A stretch of DNA of 64,000 bases from an uncultured Streptococcus sp. (GCF_905372115.1 NZ_CAJPNR010000004.1:1-64000), one strand, 5' to 3'; shown: positions 32,576 to 42,769, numbered from the stretch's first letter. Program-made: numbers and translations. Notes: generated by a model from the letters alone, not told the origin.

Positions 32576-34060
32576 ATGACCTTAGTTTATCAATCAACAC
32601 GCGACGAAAAGAATAGAGTAACAGCTAGTCAGGCGATTCTGCAAGGTTTGGCGACAGACGGCGGTCTCTTTACGCCCATTACCTATCCGCAGGTCGATTT
32701 GGACTTTGCTAAGCTCAAAGACGCTTCCTATCAGGAAGTAGCCAAGCTGGTTTTGTCTGCTTTTTTGGATGATTTTTCTGAAGCGGAGCTGGACCGCTGT
32801 ATCAACCATGCCTACGACAGCAAGTTTGATGATGCAGTGATTGCTCCCTTGGTCAAACTGGATGGTCAGTACAATCTAGAGCTTTTCCACGGAGCGACCA
32901 TTGCCTTCAAGGATATGGCTTTGTCCATCCTGCCTCACTTGATGACAACCGCAGCCAAAAAGCATGGCTTGGAAAACAAAATTGTCATTTTGACGGCAAC
33001 TTCTGGTGACACAGGCAAGGCGGCTATGGCAGGCTTTGCGGATGTTCCTGGGACTGAGATTATCGTCTTTTATCCGAAAGATGGTGTCAGCAAGGTCCAA
33101 GAGCTGCAAATGACGACCCAGACAGGTGCCAATACGCATGTGGTGGCCATTGATGGCAACTTTGACGATGCTCAGACCAATGTCAAGCACATGTTCAATG
33201 ACACAGATCTACGAGCTCGTCTCTTGGAGCACAAACTCCAGTTTTCATCAGCTAATTCTATGAATATCGGCCGTTTGGTGCCGCAGATTGTTTACTATGT
33301 CTATGCTTATGCTCAGCTAGTGAAGACAGGAGAAATCACAGCAGGAGACAAGGTCAACTTTACTGTTCCGACAGGGAACTTTGGTAATATCTTGGCGGCC
33401 TATTATGCCAAGCAAATCGGTCTGCCAGTTGGCAAGCTGATCTGCGCATCGAATGAAAACAATGTCCTGACTGACTTCTTCAAGACTCAGGTTTATGATA
33501 AGAAGCGGAGCTTCAAGGTGACGTCTAGTCCGTCCATGGATATTTTGGTCTCCTCTAACTTGGAGCGTTTGATTTTCCATCTGTCTGGTAACAGCTCTGA
33601 GAAAACAGCTGCCCTGATGGCGGCTCTGAATGAGCATGGACAGTATGAACTGACGGACTTTGATGCTGAGATTTTGGAACTATTTGCAGCTGAGTATGCG
33701 ACAGAGCAAGAAACAGCAGCTGAAATCAAGCGGGTCTATCAAGCATCTGACTACATCGAAGACCCTCATACTGCCGTTGCGTCTGCTGTCTATCAAAAAT
33801 ATCTTGCAGAGACTGGCGATCAGCGCAAGACGGTTATCGCATCTACCGCTAGTCCATATAAATTCCCAGTCGTGGCTGTTGAGGCTGTGACTGGCCAAAC
33901 AGGACTCAGTGACTTCGAGGCTTTGACTCAACTGCACGAACTTTCTGGCGTAGCCCTTCCACCAGCTGTGGATGGTTTAGAAACAGCCCCAGTGCGTCAT
34001 AAAACGACGGTCGCTGCAGGTCAAATGCAGGCAGCGGTTGAGGATTATTTGGGGTTGTAA
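32576..34060 (+). CDS. thrC: threonine synthase
   Basis: ThrC converts O-phosphohomoserine to threonine using pyridoxal phosphate. The 494-residue length is that of the long (class with N-terminal domain) form. The PLP lysine is Lys112 in ATIAFKDMA; ATSGDTGKAAM and FTVPTGNFGN are the phosphate-binding and glycine-rich stretches. RBS GAGAGA precedes the ATG. It stands alone, not with hom-thrB, as is common in streptococci, and is convergent with pulA across a shared terminator. Confidence 0.97.
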   Translation: MTLVYQSTRDEKNRVTASQAILQGLATDGGLFTPITYPQVDLDFAKLKDASYQEVAKLVLSAFLDDFSEAELDRCINHAYDSKFDDAVIAPLVKLDGQYNLELFHGATIAFKDMALSILPHLMTTAAKKHGLENKIVILTATSGDTGKAAMAGFADVPGTEIIVFYPKDGVSKVQELQMTTQTGANTHVVAIDGNFDDAQTNVKHMFNDTDLRARLLEHKLQFSSANSMNIGRLVPQIVYYVYAYAQLVKTGEITAGDKVNFTVPTGNFGNILAAYYAKQIGLPVGKLICASNENNVLTDFFKTQVYDKKRSFKVTSSPSMDILVSSNLERLIFHLSGNSSEKTAALMAALNEHGQYELTDFDAEILELFAAEYATEQETAAEIKRVYQASDYIEDPHTAVASAVYQKYLAETGDQRKTVIASTASPYKFPVVAVEAVTGQTGLSDFEALTQLHELSGVALPPAVDGLETAPVRHKTTVAAGQMQAAVEDYLGL

Positions 34061-34067
34061 AAAACAA

Positions 34068-34100
34068 AAACATCAGCTTATTCATTGGCTGATGTTTTAT
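34068..34100. terminator. bidirectional terminator between thrC and pulA
   Basis: AAACATCAGC pairs with GCTGATGTTT around a short loop, flanked by A-rich and T-rich tracts, so it works for both convergent genes. Confidence 0.85.
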
Positions 34101-34103
34101 AAT

Positions 34104-36179
34104 CTATTTCAACACAATCAACTGCTTGCCAGCTAGGTTGTAACTGTCAGCTAGCGGTGCGATTGGTTTTTGGGCATCAATGGCTGGGTATTGGAGGTGT
34201 AGCTTCTGCTTGTTTTTGTTTTCGTAGACAGCCTCTTGGTTGCCAAAGTTGATGACGATTGTCATACTTTCTTTGCTGTCTTGAATCTTGTACTCCAATA
34301 AACTGTCTGTCAGCCAGTTGACCTGACAGGCTTGCTTGATGGCGGTGCTGGTCTTTAGATGCAGCAGCGGGTGTGCCCTGCGAAAGGCAATCAGCTGTTT
34401 AACAAAAGCAATATCCTCTGTGTAATGTAGGGAGCGCAGCCAGTCTAGTTTATTGATTTCGTCAGGCATATTGTAGGTGTTGTCAATCAGATTTTTAGTC
34501 CGGAAAAATTCCTGACCGCTATGGATAAAGGGCACACCTTGGGCCAGTAGTACGAGGTGGAGGGCCAGCCGCGAATTGGCCAGCCGATCCCGCAGGGTGA
34601 TAGCAGGATTGACGATATCAAAGTAATCAAAAACTGTTGCATTATCATGGCACTCGACATAATTAATGGCCTGCTGGGGCGCTGTGAAGTGGGGCTCGCC
34701 TTTTAGACCGATATTGGCTGTCAGGACGTTTTCAAGCTGACTGGCAGGAGTCTTGCTCTCGATTTGCCGGCCTTGGGCGATGGTCTGCTTGAGACTGTCA
34801 CGGAAATGGTCACTGAAAAATCCATAATCCGGAAGCTGGGCAGCATTGTACTGATGAGCCAACCGCTCACTTGCCAGTCCAGTATCCATCTGCCAGCCTT
34901 CACCGTAGAGATAGATGTTAGGATAGAGTGCCTTGAGCTCGTCGACTATCTGCTGCATGGTTTGGATATCTAAAATCCCCATTAGATCAAAGCGGAAACC
35001 GTCAAAGCCATAGAGACTGACCCATTGCTTGACCGATTGCTTGATATAACGGCGGACCATGATTTTCTCACTGGCTACATCATTACCACAGAAGGTTCCG
35101 TTGGTCCGGTAGCCCATGTCATTGAGTCGGAAAAAATAGCCGGGCACTATTTTTTCAAAAGCATAGCTATTGGCATCATAGACATGATTGTAGACCACAT
35201 CCATGATGACGCTGATATCAGCATTGTGGTAGGCAGTAATGGCTGCCTGCAGCTCTAAGATACGGGCATAGGGGTCTCGTGGGTCGCTGGCAAAACTGCC
35301 GTCTGGGACATTGTACTGGACAGGGTCGTAGCCCCAGTTGTAGACGAGCTCTGGATGCTTTTCATCAACGCTGCCAAAGTCGTAGACAGGCAGAAGCTGC
35401 ACGTGGCTGATACCTAGCTCTTTCAGATAGTCCAGACCAAACTTCTGACCGTGAACGACTGGAGATTCGCTCAGCGAGGCAAACTTCCCAGGATAGGAGA
35501 AACCAGCTTCTTTCTGCATAGAAAAATCGCGGACGCTCATTTCATAAATGACGGCTTCTGTCGGATTCAGCTGTGTTTTTGCTCGTTTGATAGGCTTTTT
35601 AATCTTGTCTAGATCGATGACATAGCTGTTTCCCGAATTGACATCTGAGGATAGGGCGTAGGGATCATGGACTTCCACCCACTTGCCATTGATCTTATGG
35701 AGATAAGAATAAGAGGCTCCCCCTATATCTCCCTCAATACGTGTATGCCAGACGCCCTTATCCAGACGTTTGAGATGGTGAACCTGGTCTTTCAGATGCA
35801 GGAGGACTTTTTCAGAAATAGGTGCCCAGAGTCTGAAGTCGGTGGCTTGGGGACTGTACTGAGCTCCTAAATCGTCGCCTGCATAGTCAAAAATCTCATC
35901 GAAAATAGGCTTTTTCACGATATGGCGGTACTGCAGGTCGGTATGGTTGCGGTCTTGGTCATAGACCTTGTAGGACTGCGTCAGGTCAATGGGCTCATTA
36001 GCCGACACGGTGTAGATAATCCGTTCTTCCTGATTGTTGATGTTTTTGATGGTTAAAGGGCTGGAGCTGTGCTTGTCTTCCAGTGTAAAGTGGATGGAGT
36101 AGGCTTCAAAGCTCTTTTCCAGTTCGATGGTGATGATATTTTCGTCATCTAAATAGGCTTGAAAAATACGAAAGGCCAT
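34104..36179 (-). CDS. pulA: type I pullulanase (cytoplasmic form)
   Basis: A 691-residue glycoside hydrolase family 13 debranching enzyme cleaving alpha-1,6 bonds in glycogen or maltodextrins. The N-terminal carbohydrate-binding part leads to the catalytic barrel with YNWGYDP (type I pullulanase signature), DGFRFDLMG (nucleophile Asp), LYGEGW (acid Glu) and VECHDN (third Asp). There is no signal peptide or LPXTG, so it differs from the surface-anchored SpuA/PulA of pathogens and acts on imported or stored glucan. It is 117 bases downstream of malR on the same strand and probably part of the maltodextrin regulon. Confidence 0.95.
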   Translation of the reverse strand: MAFRIFQAYLDDENIITIELEKSFEAYSIHFTLEDKHSSSPLTIKNINNQEERIIYTVSANEPIDLTQSYKVYDQDRNHTDLQYRHIVKKPIFDEIFDYAGDDLGAQYSPQATDFRLWAPISEKVLLHLKDQVHHLKRLDKGVWHTRIEGDIGGASYSYLHKINGKWVEVHDPYALSSDVNSGNSYVIDLDKIKKPIKRAKTQLNPTEAVIYEMSVRDFSMQKEAGFSYPGKFASLSESPVVHGQKFGLDYLKELGISHVQLLPVYDFGSVDEKHPELVYNWGYDPVQYNVPDGSFASDPRDPYARILELQAAITAYHNADISVIMDVVYNHVYDANSYAFEKIVPGYFFRLNDMGYRTNGTFCGNDVASEKIMVRRYIKQSVKQWVSLYGFDGFRFDLMGILDIQTMQQIVDELKALYPNIYLYGEGWQMDTGLASERLAHQYNAAQLPDYGFFSDHFRDSLKQTIAQGRQIESKTPASQLENVLTANIGLKGEPHFTAPQQAINYVECHDNATVFDYFDIVNPAITLRDRLANSRLALHLVLLAQGVPFIHSGQEFFRTKNLIDNTYNMPDEINKLDWLRSLHYTEDIAFVKQLIAFRRAHPLLHLKTSTAIKQACQVNWLTDSLLEYKIQDSKESMTIVINFGNQEAVYENKNKQKLHLQYPAIDAQKPIAPLADSYNLAGKQLIVLK

Positions 36180-36296
36180 GTTTTTCCTCTTTCTTTGTCA
36201 GTTTCTCTTCGTGTAATTGTTTTGAGTTTAGGGCTCTGCCCTGGTTGGGACAAGGCCGATATGTGAATCGTTGATGAATGAGCAAAAACACTCGGA

Positions 36297-37280
36297 TTAG
36301 CGAGTGCTGATGCTATGCGGAATCAGCTGGCGATAGCAGATTTGCTTGTCTTCTTTATTGTCCTTGATGATTTGGAAGAGGGTCCGGAAGGACTCTTTCC
36401 CAAGCTCGAGGGCATTGATATCGATATAGGCATCCACATCAATGCGCGGTTTGATAGAATCAAAGGTGATAATGGGAATCTGGTAGTCCTGATCTTTGAG
36501 ATAGTGCAGGGCTCCTTCTGCTACCAAGGTATCAGAGGTTACGATAGCTTCAATCTCATTCAGCGGCAGCTCCTCCATAATCTTGTAACTGTTGTCTTCC
36601 AGAAGGAAACCGAAGGCAAATTTGATAATACGTTCATCCAAAGGCCGGTCTTCTTCATTCAGAGCTTGCTTGTAGCCTGTGTAACGATCTTGAGAAACGA
36701 CCAACTCCTTATTCCCGGCCAGAAAGGCGATTTTTCGATAGCCCTTGTCAAGGAAGTATCTGGTCGCGTCGTAGCCAGCCTTGATATTGTCATTGTCCAC
36801 CAGAGAGATGAAAGGTGAGACAGCTTTCCCAAGGATAAGGAAGGGGAAGTTGTTTCTGACTGCAAAGTCGACCAAAGGATCGTCCTGCTTAGAATAAAGG
36901 AAGATCAGTCCGTCTACTCGCTTTCCTAAAATCATCTGCTTCATATTTTCCAAGCGGTGCTCTTCATCTTGCCCGGTGCTGATCTGGATGGCATAGTCAT
37001 AGTCAGAAGCAATCTGAGAAATCCCCCGCAACACAGTTGGGAAAAAAGGGTTTTGATAGAAGACATCTGAGTCGTCCGGCAGGACCAAGCCGATGACCTG
37101 GCTGGACTGGCTGACCAGACTTCTGGCATTGAGGTTGGGATGATAGTCCAGCTCCTTCATAGCAGCACGGACCCGTTTTTTAGTTTCTTCACTGATGGTT
37201 GATTTATTTTGCACGACGCGGGTCACGGTAGAGGGTGATACGCCTGCTAGTTTTGCGACTTCTTTGATAGTAACTCGCAT
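36297..37280 (-). CDS. malR: LacI-family maltose operon regulator MalR
   Basis: The 327-residue protein has a LacI-type helix-turn-helix (TIKEVAKLAGVSPSTVTRVV, residues 3-22, with YHPN and ARSL hinge motifs) and a periplasmic-binding-like effector domain. It lies divergent to malQ-glgP, which carries a palindromic LacI-type operator in its promoter, so it is the likely repressor of maltodextrin genes, as in S. pneumoniae. RBS TAGGAGG. The same strand continues into pulA. Confidence 0.9.
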   Translation of the reverse strand: MRVTIKEVAKLAGVSPSTVTRVVQNKSTISEETKKRVRAAMKELDYHPNLNARSLVSQSSQVIGLVLPDDSDVFYQNPFFPTVLRGISQIASDYDYAIQISTGQDEEHRLENMKQMILGKRVDGLIFLYSKQDDPLVDFAVRNNFPFLILGKAVSPFISLVDNDNIKAGYDATRYFLDKGYRKIAFLAGNKELVVSQDRYTGYKQALNEEDRPLDERIIKFAFGFLLEDNSYKIMEELPLNEIEAIVTSDTLVAEGALHYLKDQDYQIPIITFDSIKPRIDVDAYIDINALELGKESFRTLFQIIKDNKEDKQICYRQLIPHSISTR

Positions 37281-37715
37281 AAAAACCTCCTAAAGGCCTG
37301 CATTTGCTGGAAATCCTTACGATAACATGAACTATTTTAAATCTACTAGTAGAAGCACTTGCTTTCTAAGAGTCATGCAAACCTGTGCCAAAAATAGCCA
37401 TCGTAGCCAGTGATTTTGCTTAACTATTGTGGTCAAAAAAGCAAGTATGAAGCAGTTTCTCCGCAAACGCAAACGTTTTCTGTTTGTAAGAACATTTTAA
37501 CACAAAAAGAGAACGCTTGCAAGAAGAGAAAAACGGTAAACAATTGGGGCAGTAGGAGAGTCCTAAAAGAGCATTATATCCTTTAACCAGTAAATTGAAA
37601 AAAATATCAAAAACCCCTTGCACTTAAAAAAAAAATAGGTTATAATCAAGTCGACGCAAACGTTTGCATTAAGTAAAAATGAAAAGGCGTAGAGGAAAAA
37701 TAACGAGGTGACAAA
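37281..37715. promoter_or_regulatory. malR/malQ divergent regulatory region
   Basis: The malQ promoter is TTGCAC (37618-37623), 17 bases, TATAAT (37641-37646), followed by a perfect operator GCAAACGTTTGC (37656-37667) at the transcription start. A second site, CGCAAACGTTTTCTG (about 37468-37482), and AACGCTTGCAA (37511-37521) lie nearer malR. The palindrome suits both MalR and CcpA (cre-like). Another palindrome TCTACTAGTAGA is at 37340-37351. No ORF is seen in this 435-base gap; an in-frame stretch around 37420-37700 on the minus strand is judged random. Confidence 0.8.
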
Positions 37716-39227
37716 ATGAAAAAACGTCAAAGCGGCGTGCTCATGCACATTTCATCCCTTCCGGGCAAGTACGGTATCGGATCTTTTGGCCAAAGTGCTT
37801 ATGATTTTGTAGACTTCTTGGTTCGCACCAAGCAGCGCTATTGGCAGATTTTGCCACTGGGAACGACCAGTTATGGTGATTCTCCTTATCAGTCTTTCTC
37901 TGCTTTCGCGGGAAATACCTACTTTATCGATTTTGATATTCTGATAGAAGAAGGTTTGCTGAACGAGGCAGATGTCAAGGGAGCTGATTTTGGAGATGAT
38001 CCTAGAAAAGTGGATTATGCAAAGATTTTCGATGCTCGCCGTCCAATCATGGAAAAAGCAGTAGCTCGCTTCTTGAAAGCAGAAGATCTGTCTGACTATG
38101 AGAGCTTTGTGGAGCAAAATGCAGCTTGGTTGGAAGTTTTCGCTGAGTACATGGCTATCAAAGAGCATTTTGGTAATCTAGCTTGGACTGAGTGGCCGGA
38201 TGAAGCGATCCGCCGCCGTGAGGCTGCTAGCCTCGCTTCTTATCGTGAGAAGCTGACTGACAAGCTGACCTATCATCGTGTGACCCAGTATCTCTTCTTT
38301 AAGCAGTGGTTAAGATTAAAAGCCTATGCTAATGAACATCACATCGAGATTGTCGGTGATATGCCAATCTATGTGGCAGCTGACAGTGCTGATGTGTGGG
38401 CACAGCCTCACTTCTTTAAGACAGATGCTGTTGGCAAGCCGACCTGTGTGGCAGGCTGTCCGCCAGATGAATTTTCAGAAACTGGCCAGCTTTGGGGCAA
38501 TCCTATCTATGACTGGGAAGCGATGGATAAGGATGGTTATGCTTGGTGGATTGAGCGTCTGCGTGAAAGCTTCAAGATTTACGACATTGTCCGTATCGAC
38601 CACTTCCGTGGCTTTGAGTCTTACTGGGAAGTTCCTGCTGACTCAGAAACATCTGCTACTGGTAAGTGGGTCAAAGGTCCAGACTACAAACTCTTTGCAG
38701 CAGTTAAGGAAGCCTTGGGTGATTTGAATATCATCGCAGAAGACCTAGGCTTTATGACGGATGAAGTGATCGAGCTGCGCGAGCGCACTGGTTTCCCAGG
38801 AATGAAGATTTTGCAATTCGCCTTCAATCCTGATGATGAAAGCATCGACAGTCCGCATCTGGCACCAAATAACTCAGTCATGTATACAGGAACCCATGAT
38901 AACAATACTGTTTTGGGCTGGTACAAGGATGAGATTGACGACGCTACTCGCCAGTACATGGCACAGTACACTAACCGCAAGGAGTACGAAACAGTACCTC
39001 ATGCAATGCTGCGCACAATCTTTGCTTCAGTCAGCTTTATGGCCATTGCGACCATGCAAGACCTGCTGGAATTAGACAGTGCAGCACGGATGAACTATCC
39101 ATCCACAATTGGTGGCAACTGGACTTGGCGGATGACAGCTGAAGAGCTGAATCCAATCGTCGAAGGTGAGCTTTACAGCTTGACTAAGACTTACCGTCGT
39201 ATGAATACCGATTTAATTAACAAATAA
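37716..39227 (+). CDS. malQ: 4-alpha-glucanotransferase (amylomaltase)
   Basis: MalQ (MalM in pneumococcus) transfers maltodextrin segments and releases glucose. The 503-residue GH77 protein has SGVLMHISSLPGKYGIGSFG at the start, the catalytic DIVRIDHFRGFESYW (nucleophile Asp), IIAEDLGF (acid Glu) and YTGTHDNNT (third Asp). RBS ACGAGGTGA. It is the first gene of the operon and 32 bases before glgP. MalR and CcpA control is inferred from the operator at 37656-37667. Confidence 0.97.
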   Translation: MKKRQSGVLMHISSLPGKYGIGSFGQSAYDFVDFLVRTKQRYWQILPLGTTSYGDSPYQSFSAFAGNTYFIDFDILIEEGLLNEADVKGADFGDDPRKVDYAKIFDARRPIMEKAVARFLKAEDLSDYESFVEQNAAWLEVFAEYMAIKEHFGNLAWTEWPDEAIRRREAASLASYREKLTDKLTYHRVTQYLFFKQWLRLKAYANEHHIEIVGDMPIYVAADSADVWAQPHFFKTDAVGKPTCVAGCPPDEFSETGQLWGNPIYDWEAMDKDGYAWWIERLRESFKIYDIVRIDHFRGFESYWEVPADSETSATGKWVKGPDYKLFAAVKEALGDLNIIAEDLGFMTDEVIELRERTGFPGMKILQFAFNPDDESIDSPHLAPNNSVMYTGTHDNNTVLGWYKDEIDDATRQYMAQYTNRKEYETVPHAMLRTIFASVSFMAIATMQDLLELDSAARMNYPSTIGGNWTWRMTAEELNPIVEGELYSLTKTYRRMNTDLINK

Positions 39228-39259
39228 AGAATAGCTAATTAGACTTGAAGGGAGTAATC

Positions 39260-41521
39260 ATGTCAAACTTACAAACTTATATCAAAAATACTTATTCAAA
39301 AAATCTTGCTGATTGCAGCAACGAAGAACTTTATCTGGCTCTTTTGAACTACACTAAATTAGCCAGCGCTCAAAAGCCAGTTAATACTGGTAAGAAAAAA
39401 CTCTACTATATTTCAGCAGAGTTCCTGATTGGTAAACTTTTGTCTAACAACTTGATCAACCTTGGACTTTACGATGATGTGAAGCAAGAACTGGCAGATG
39501 CTGGCAAGGACTTGATCGAGGTAGAAGAAGTTGAGTTGGAGCCGTCTCTGGGTAACGGAGGCTTGGGCCGTTTGGCTGCCTGCTTCCTGGACTCTATTGC
39601 GACACTTGGTCTCAATGGTGATGGTGTAGGACTGAACTACCACTTTGGTCTTTTCCAACAGGTTTTGAAAAACAACGAACAGACGACTATTCCTAACTTC
39701 TGGCTGACTGAGCAAAACTGGTTGGTTCGCTCTAGCCGCAGCTACCAAGTGCCATTTGCTCACTTCACTCTGACATCTACTCTTTATGATATTGATGTGC
39801 CAGGTTACAAGACAGAAACTAAGAACCGTCTTCGTCTCTTTGATTTGGACTCAGTGGATGCAGATATCATTACAGACGGTATTGACTTTGATAAGACAGA
39901 TATCGCTCGCAACTTGACCCTCTTCCTCTATCCAGATGATAGTGACAAGCAAGGTGAGCTGCTCCGTATCTTCCAGCAATACTTCATGGTTTCAAATGGT
40001 GCTCAGCTGATTATTGACGAAGCGATTGAAAAAGGCAGCAACCTGCACGACTTGGCAGACTACGCTGTCATCCAAATCAATGATACTCACCCATCTCTGG
40101 TTATCCCAGAAATGATTCGTCTCTTGACTGAGCGTGGTTTGGATCTGGATGAAGCAATTGCCATCGTACAGAAGATGACTGCTTATACGAACCACACAAT
40201 TTTGGCAGAAGCTCTTGAAAAATGGCCTTTGGAATTCTTGAAAGAAGTAGTGCCGCATCTGGTGCCAATCATCAAAGAGCTTGACAAGCGCGTGAAAGCT
40301 AAATACGCAGATCCAGCAGTGCAAATCATTGATGAGGACGACCGTGTGCACATGGCTCACATGGATATCCACTACGGATACAGTGTCAATGGGGTTGCCG
40401 CTCTGCATACAGAAATCCTGAAAAACTCTGAGCTCAAGGCCTTCTACGATATCTACCCTGAAAAATTCAATAACAAGACCAACGGTATTACTTTCCGCCG
40501 CTGGCTCATGCATGCGAACCCACGTCTGTCTCATTATCTGGATGAGTTGCTGGGCCGCGACTGGCACCATGACGCAACTAAGCTCGAAGGCTTGTTGGAA
40601 TTCACTGGCGCTGAAAATGTTAAAGAAAAATTGGAAGGCATCAAGGCTCATAACAAGCGTAAATTGGCTCGTCACTTGAAGGAAGCCCAAGGTGTGGAAA
40701 TCAATCCAGAATCTATCTTTGATATCCAAATCAAGCGTCTTCATGAGTACAAGCGCCAACAAATGAACGCTCTGTACGTTATCCACAAGTATCTGGACAT
40801 CAAGGCTGGCAACATTCCTGCTCGTCCAATCACTGTCTTCTTCGGTGGTAAGGCTGCTCCTGCTTACACGATTGCACAGGACATCATCCACCTCATCCTT
40901 TGCTTGTCAGAAGTGATTGCTAATGACCCTAAAGTGGCTCCACACCTGCAAGTAGTTATGGTAGAAAACTACAATGTTACAGCGTCTAGCTTCTTGATTG
41001 CAGCTGGTGACATTTCTGAGCAGATTTCCCTAGCTTCTAAAGAAGCATCTGGTACTGGTAACATGAAGTTCATGCTTAACGGTGCTTTGACTCTTGGTAC
41101 TATGGATGGAGCGAACGTTGAGATTGCAGAGCTGGTCGGCGAAGACAACATCTACATCTTCGGTGAAGATTCTGAGACTGTTATTGACCTCTACGCAAAA
41201 TCTGCTTATAAGTCTAGTGAGTACTATGCACGTGAAGCTATCAAGCCATTGGTTGACTTTATCGTCAGCGATGAAGTATTGGCAGTCGGTAAAGCTGAAC
41301 GCTTGGAACGTCTTTACAATGAACTGATTAGCAAGGACTGGTTCATGACCTTGCTGGATCTGGAAGACTATATCCAAGTCAAAGAGCGCATGCTGGCTGA
41401 CTACGAAGACCGCGATGCTTGGATGGACAAAGTCATCGTCAATATCGCCAAAGCTGGCTTCTTCTCATCTGACCGTACTATCGCTCAATATGAAGAAGAA
41501 GTATGGCACTTGAACAGCTAA
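39260..41521 (+). CDS. glgP: maltodextrin/glycogen phosphorylase
   Basis: The 753-residue family GT35 phosphorylase splits alpha-1,4 glucan with phosphate to give glucose-1-phosphate. The N-terminal region shows AEFLIGKLLSNNL and LEPSLGNGGLGRLAACF; the PLP lysine is in EASGTGNMKFMLNGAL. Substrate choice (maltodextrin, MalP) is inferred from pairing with malQ. ATG at 39260 follows AAGGGAG; the TTG at 39245 is inside the RBS and rejected. A terminator follows the gene. Confidence 0.96.
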   Translation: MSNLQTYIKNTYSKNLADCSNEELYLALLNYTKLASAQKPVNTGKKKLYYISAEFLIGKLLSNNLINLGLYDDVKQELADAGKDLIEVEEVELEPSLGNGGLGRLAACFLDSIATLGLNGDGVGLNYHFGLFQQVLKNNEQTTIPNFWLTEQNWLVRSSRSYQVPFAHFTLTSTLYDIDVPGYKTETKNRLRLFDLDSVDADIITDGIDFDKTDIARNLTLFLYPDDSDKQGELLRIFQQYFMVSNGAQLIIDEAIEKGSNLHDLADYAVIQINDTHPSLVIPEMIRLLTERGLDLDEAIAIVQKMTAYTNHTILAEALEKWPLEFLKEVVPHLVPIIKELDKRVKAKYADPAVQIIDEDDRVHMAHMDIHYGYSVNGVAALHTEILKNSELKAFYDIYPEKFNNKTNGITFRRWLMHANPRLSHYLDELLGRDWHHDATKLEGLLEFTGAENVKEKLEGIKAHNKRKLARHLKEAQGVEINPESIFDIQIKRLHEYKRQQMNALYVIHKYLDIKAGNIPARPITVFFGGKAAPAYTIAQDIIHLILCLSEVIANDPKVAPHLQVVMVENYNVTASSFLIAAGDISEQISLASKEASGTGNMKFMLNGALTLGTMDGANVEIAELVGEDNIYIFGEDSETVIDLYAKSAYKSSEYYAREAIKPLVDFIVSDEVLAVGKAERLERLYNELISKDWFMTLLDLEDYIQVKERMLADYEDRDAWMDKVIVNIAKAGFFSSDRTIAQYEEEVWHLNS

Positions 41522-41536
41522 TATTCTTTGAATCAA

Positions 41537-41573
41537 AAAAGCCGAGACAGCAGTGTTTCGGCTTTGATTTTTT
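41537..41573 (+). terminator. terminator after glgP
   Basis: AAAGCCGAGAC/GTTTCGGCTTT stem (G-T pair included), then GATTTTTT. Confidence 0.85.
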
Positions 41574-41699
41574 AATCGAAGATATGAATAAGGATTTAGT
41601 TATTGTGTGTGGTTCTGAAAAGGTGAAAGCCTCTTGGTCTTGTCAGCTTTTTCTTTTCGGTGTATAATAAGTGAAAATATTTCTTTACAGGAGGCGTTC

Positions 41700-42218
41700 A
41701 TGAAAAAGAAACCAATTTATCTTTATATTTTGCTGGGATTGTCAACCGTGGGAACCTTGTGGGGACTTTTTGGCAAGTTCACTTCTTCGGATGCTGGAGT
41801 GAAAAGCATTCTTAAGCAGATAGAAGAACCAGCAAAATCCCAGTATGCCACTTATTTTAGCAAGAGTGCAGAAGTGGCGAATTCGCTAGCCAATAATTTC
41901 TTTTTTTACGGGCACATCGTTCTCTTAATAGTAGCTCTTTTCTTCCTTTTTAGGAAAGATATATTTAAGGCCAATCTTATCTACATTGCCGATGTTCTTG
42001 TGGGTTTGATTTCGACAGCCTATGCTTATGTGGTATCAAAGGGAATTATAGCTTCTTCTTTCTCGGACTCAACTCTTCTTTCGGCACAGATGACGGGGTT
42101 GAATTTCTCCATCCTCCTTTCAGTAGTCATTAGCCTAATCTTCCTTTCCATCGTCATCTTTAAGCTAGTCCAGCAGCAGAAAGAGGCTGAAAAAGTGGAA
42201 CTAGCTGCGAACGAATAA
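41700..42218 (+). CDS. membrane protein of unknown function
   Basis: A 172-residue protein with four predicted membrane segments (about 7-26, 63-83, 90-113, 128-155) and a charged C-terminus (QQQKEAEKVE). No known domain was recognised. The ATG at 41700 follows AGGAGGCG; a longer reading frame to 41634 would include the promoter -10 (TATAAT at 41663-41668) and is rejected. It is monocistronic by position. Confidence 0.75.
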   Translation: MKKKPIYLYILLGLSTVGTLWGLFGKFTSSDAGVKSILKQIEEPAKSQYATYFSKSAEVANSLANNFFFYGHIVLLIVALFFLFRKDIFKANLIYIADVLVGLISTAYAYVVSKGIIASSFSDSTLLSAQMTGLNFSILLSVVISLIFLSIVIFKLVQQQKEAEKVELAANE

Positions 42219-42292
42219 GATTTGACAAATAACAGATAAGTGCTTACAATTTTAAGAAGCAATATCTGTTATTTTTTAGAATGGAGAGTAAA

Positions 42293-42769
42293 ATGACAAA
42301 GGTTTCCTTGGTTTACATCAGCCTGAGCGGCAATACAGAGAGTTTCGTCCGTCGGCTGACAGACTATTTGCTGGAGCAGCATCCAAGCCTAGAAGTGGAG
42401 AAGATTCATATCAAAGACATGGTAAAGGAAGGGCAGCCCTTTTTTGAAATGGACAATCCTTTCGTAGCTTTTCTGCCGACTTATTTGGAGGGCGGCAATG
42501 GTGTGGACAATGGCGATGTAGAAATTCTGACAACCGATGTGGGGGACTTTATTGCCTATGGTCAGAATGCCAGCAAGTGCCTGGGCGTCATTGGCAGTGG
42601 CAATCGTAACTTTAACAACCAATACTGTCTGACAGCCAAGCAATATTCAGAGCGCTTCGGATTTCCGGTTTTGGCCGATTTTGAAATGCGCGGCATGTTG
42701 GGAGACATTAAGAAGGTTGCAGGAATTATTGAGGAGCTCTATCATATTGAAAAAAACGAAAACCAGTGA
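42293..42769 (+). CDS. nrdI: NrdI-like flavodoxin
   Basis: The 158-residue protein is of the NrdI flavodoxin family, which activates the manganese cofactor of class Ib ribonucleotide reductase NrdF. The phosphate loop is SLSGNTESF and the flavin-contact region is GSGNRNFNNQYC. ATG at 42293 has GGAG six bases upstream; an ATG at 42281 overlaps that RBS. No nrdE/nrdF is adjacent, as in several streptococci where nrdI is unlinked. A second paralogue elsewhere cannot be excluded. Confidence 0.88.
   Translation: MTKVSLVYISLSGNTESFVRRLTDYLLEQHPSLEVEKIHIKDMVKEGQPFFEMDNPFVAFLPTYLEGGNGVDNGDVEILTTDVGDFIAYGQNASKCLGVIGSGNRNFNNQYCLTAKQYSERFGFPVLADFEMRGMLGDIKKVAGIIEELYHIEKNENQ

Noticed and set aside
39992..40891. 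299-codon minus-strand ORF inside glgP
   Set aside because: It is wholly antisense to a conserved phosphorylase gene, has no ribosome site and no recognisable domain; it is a codon-bias shadow.
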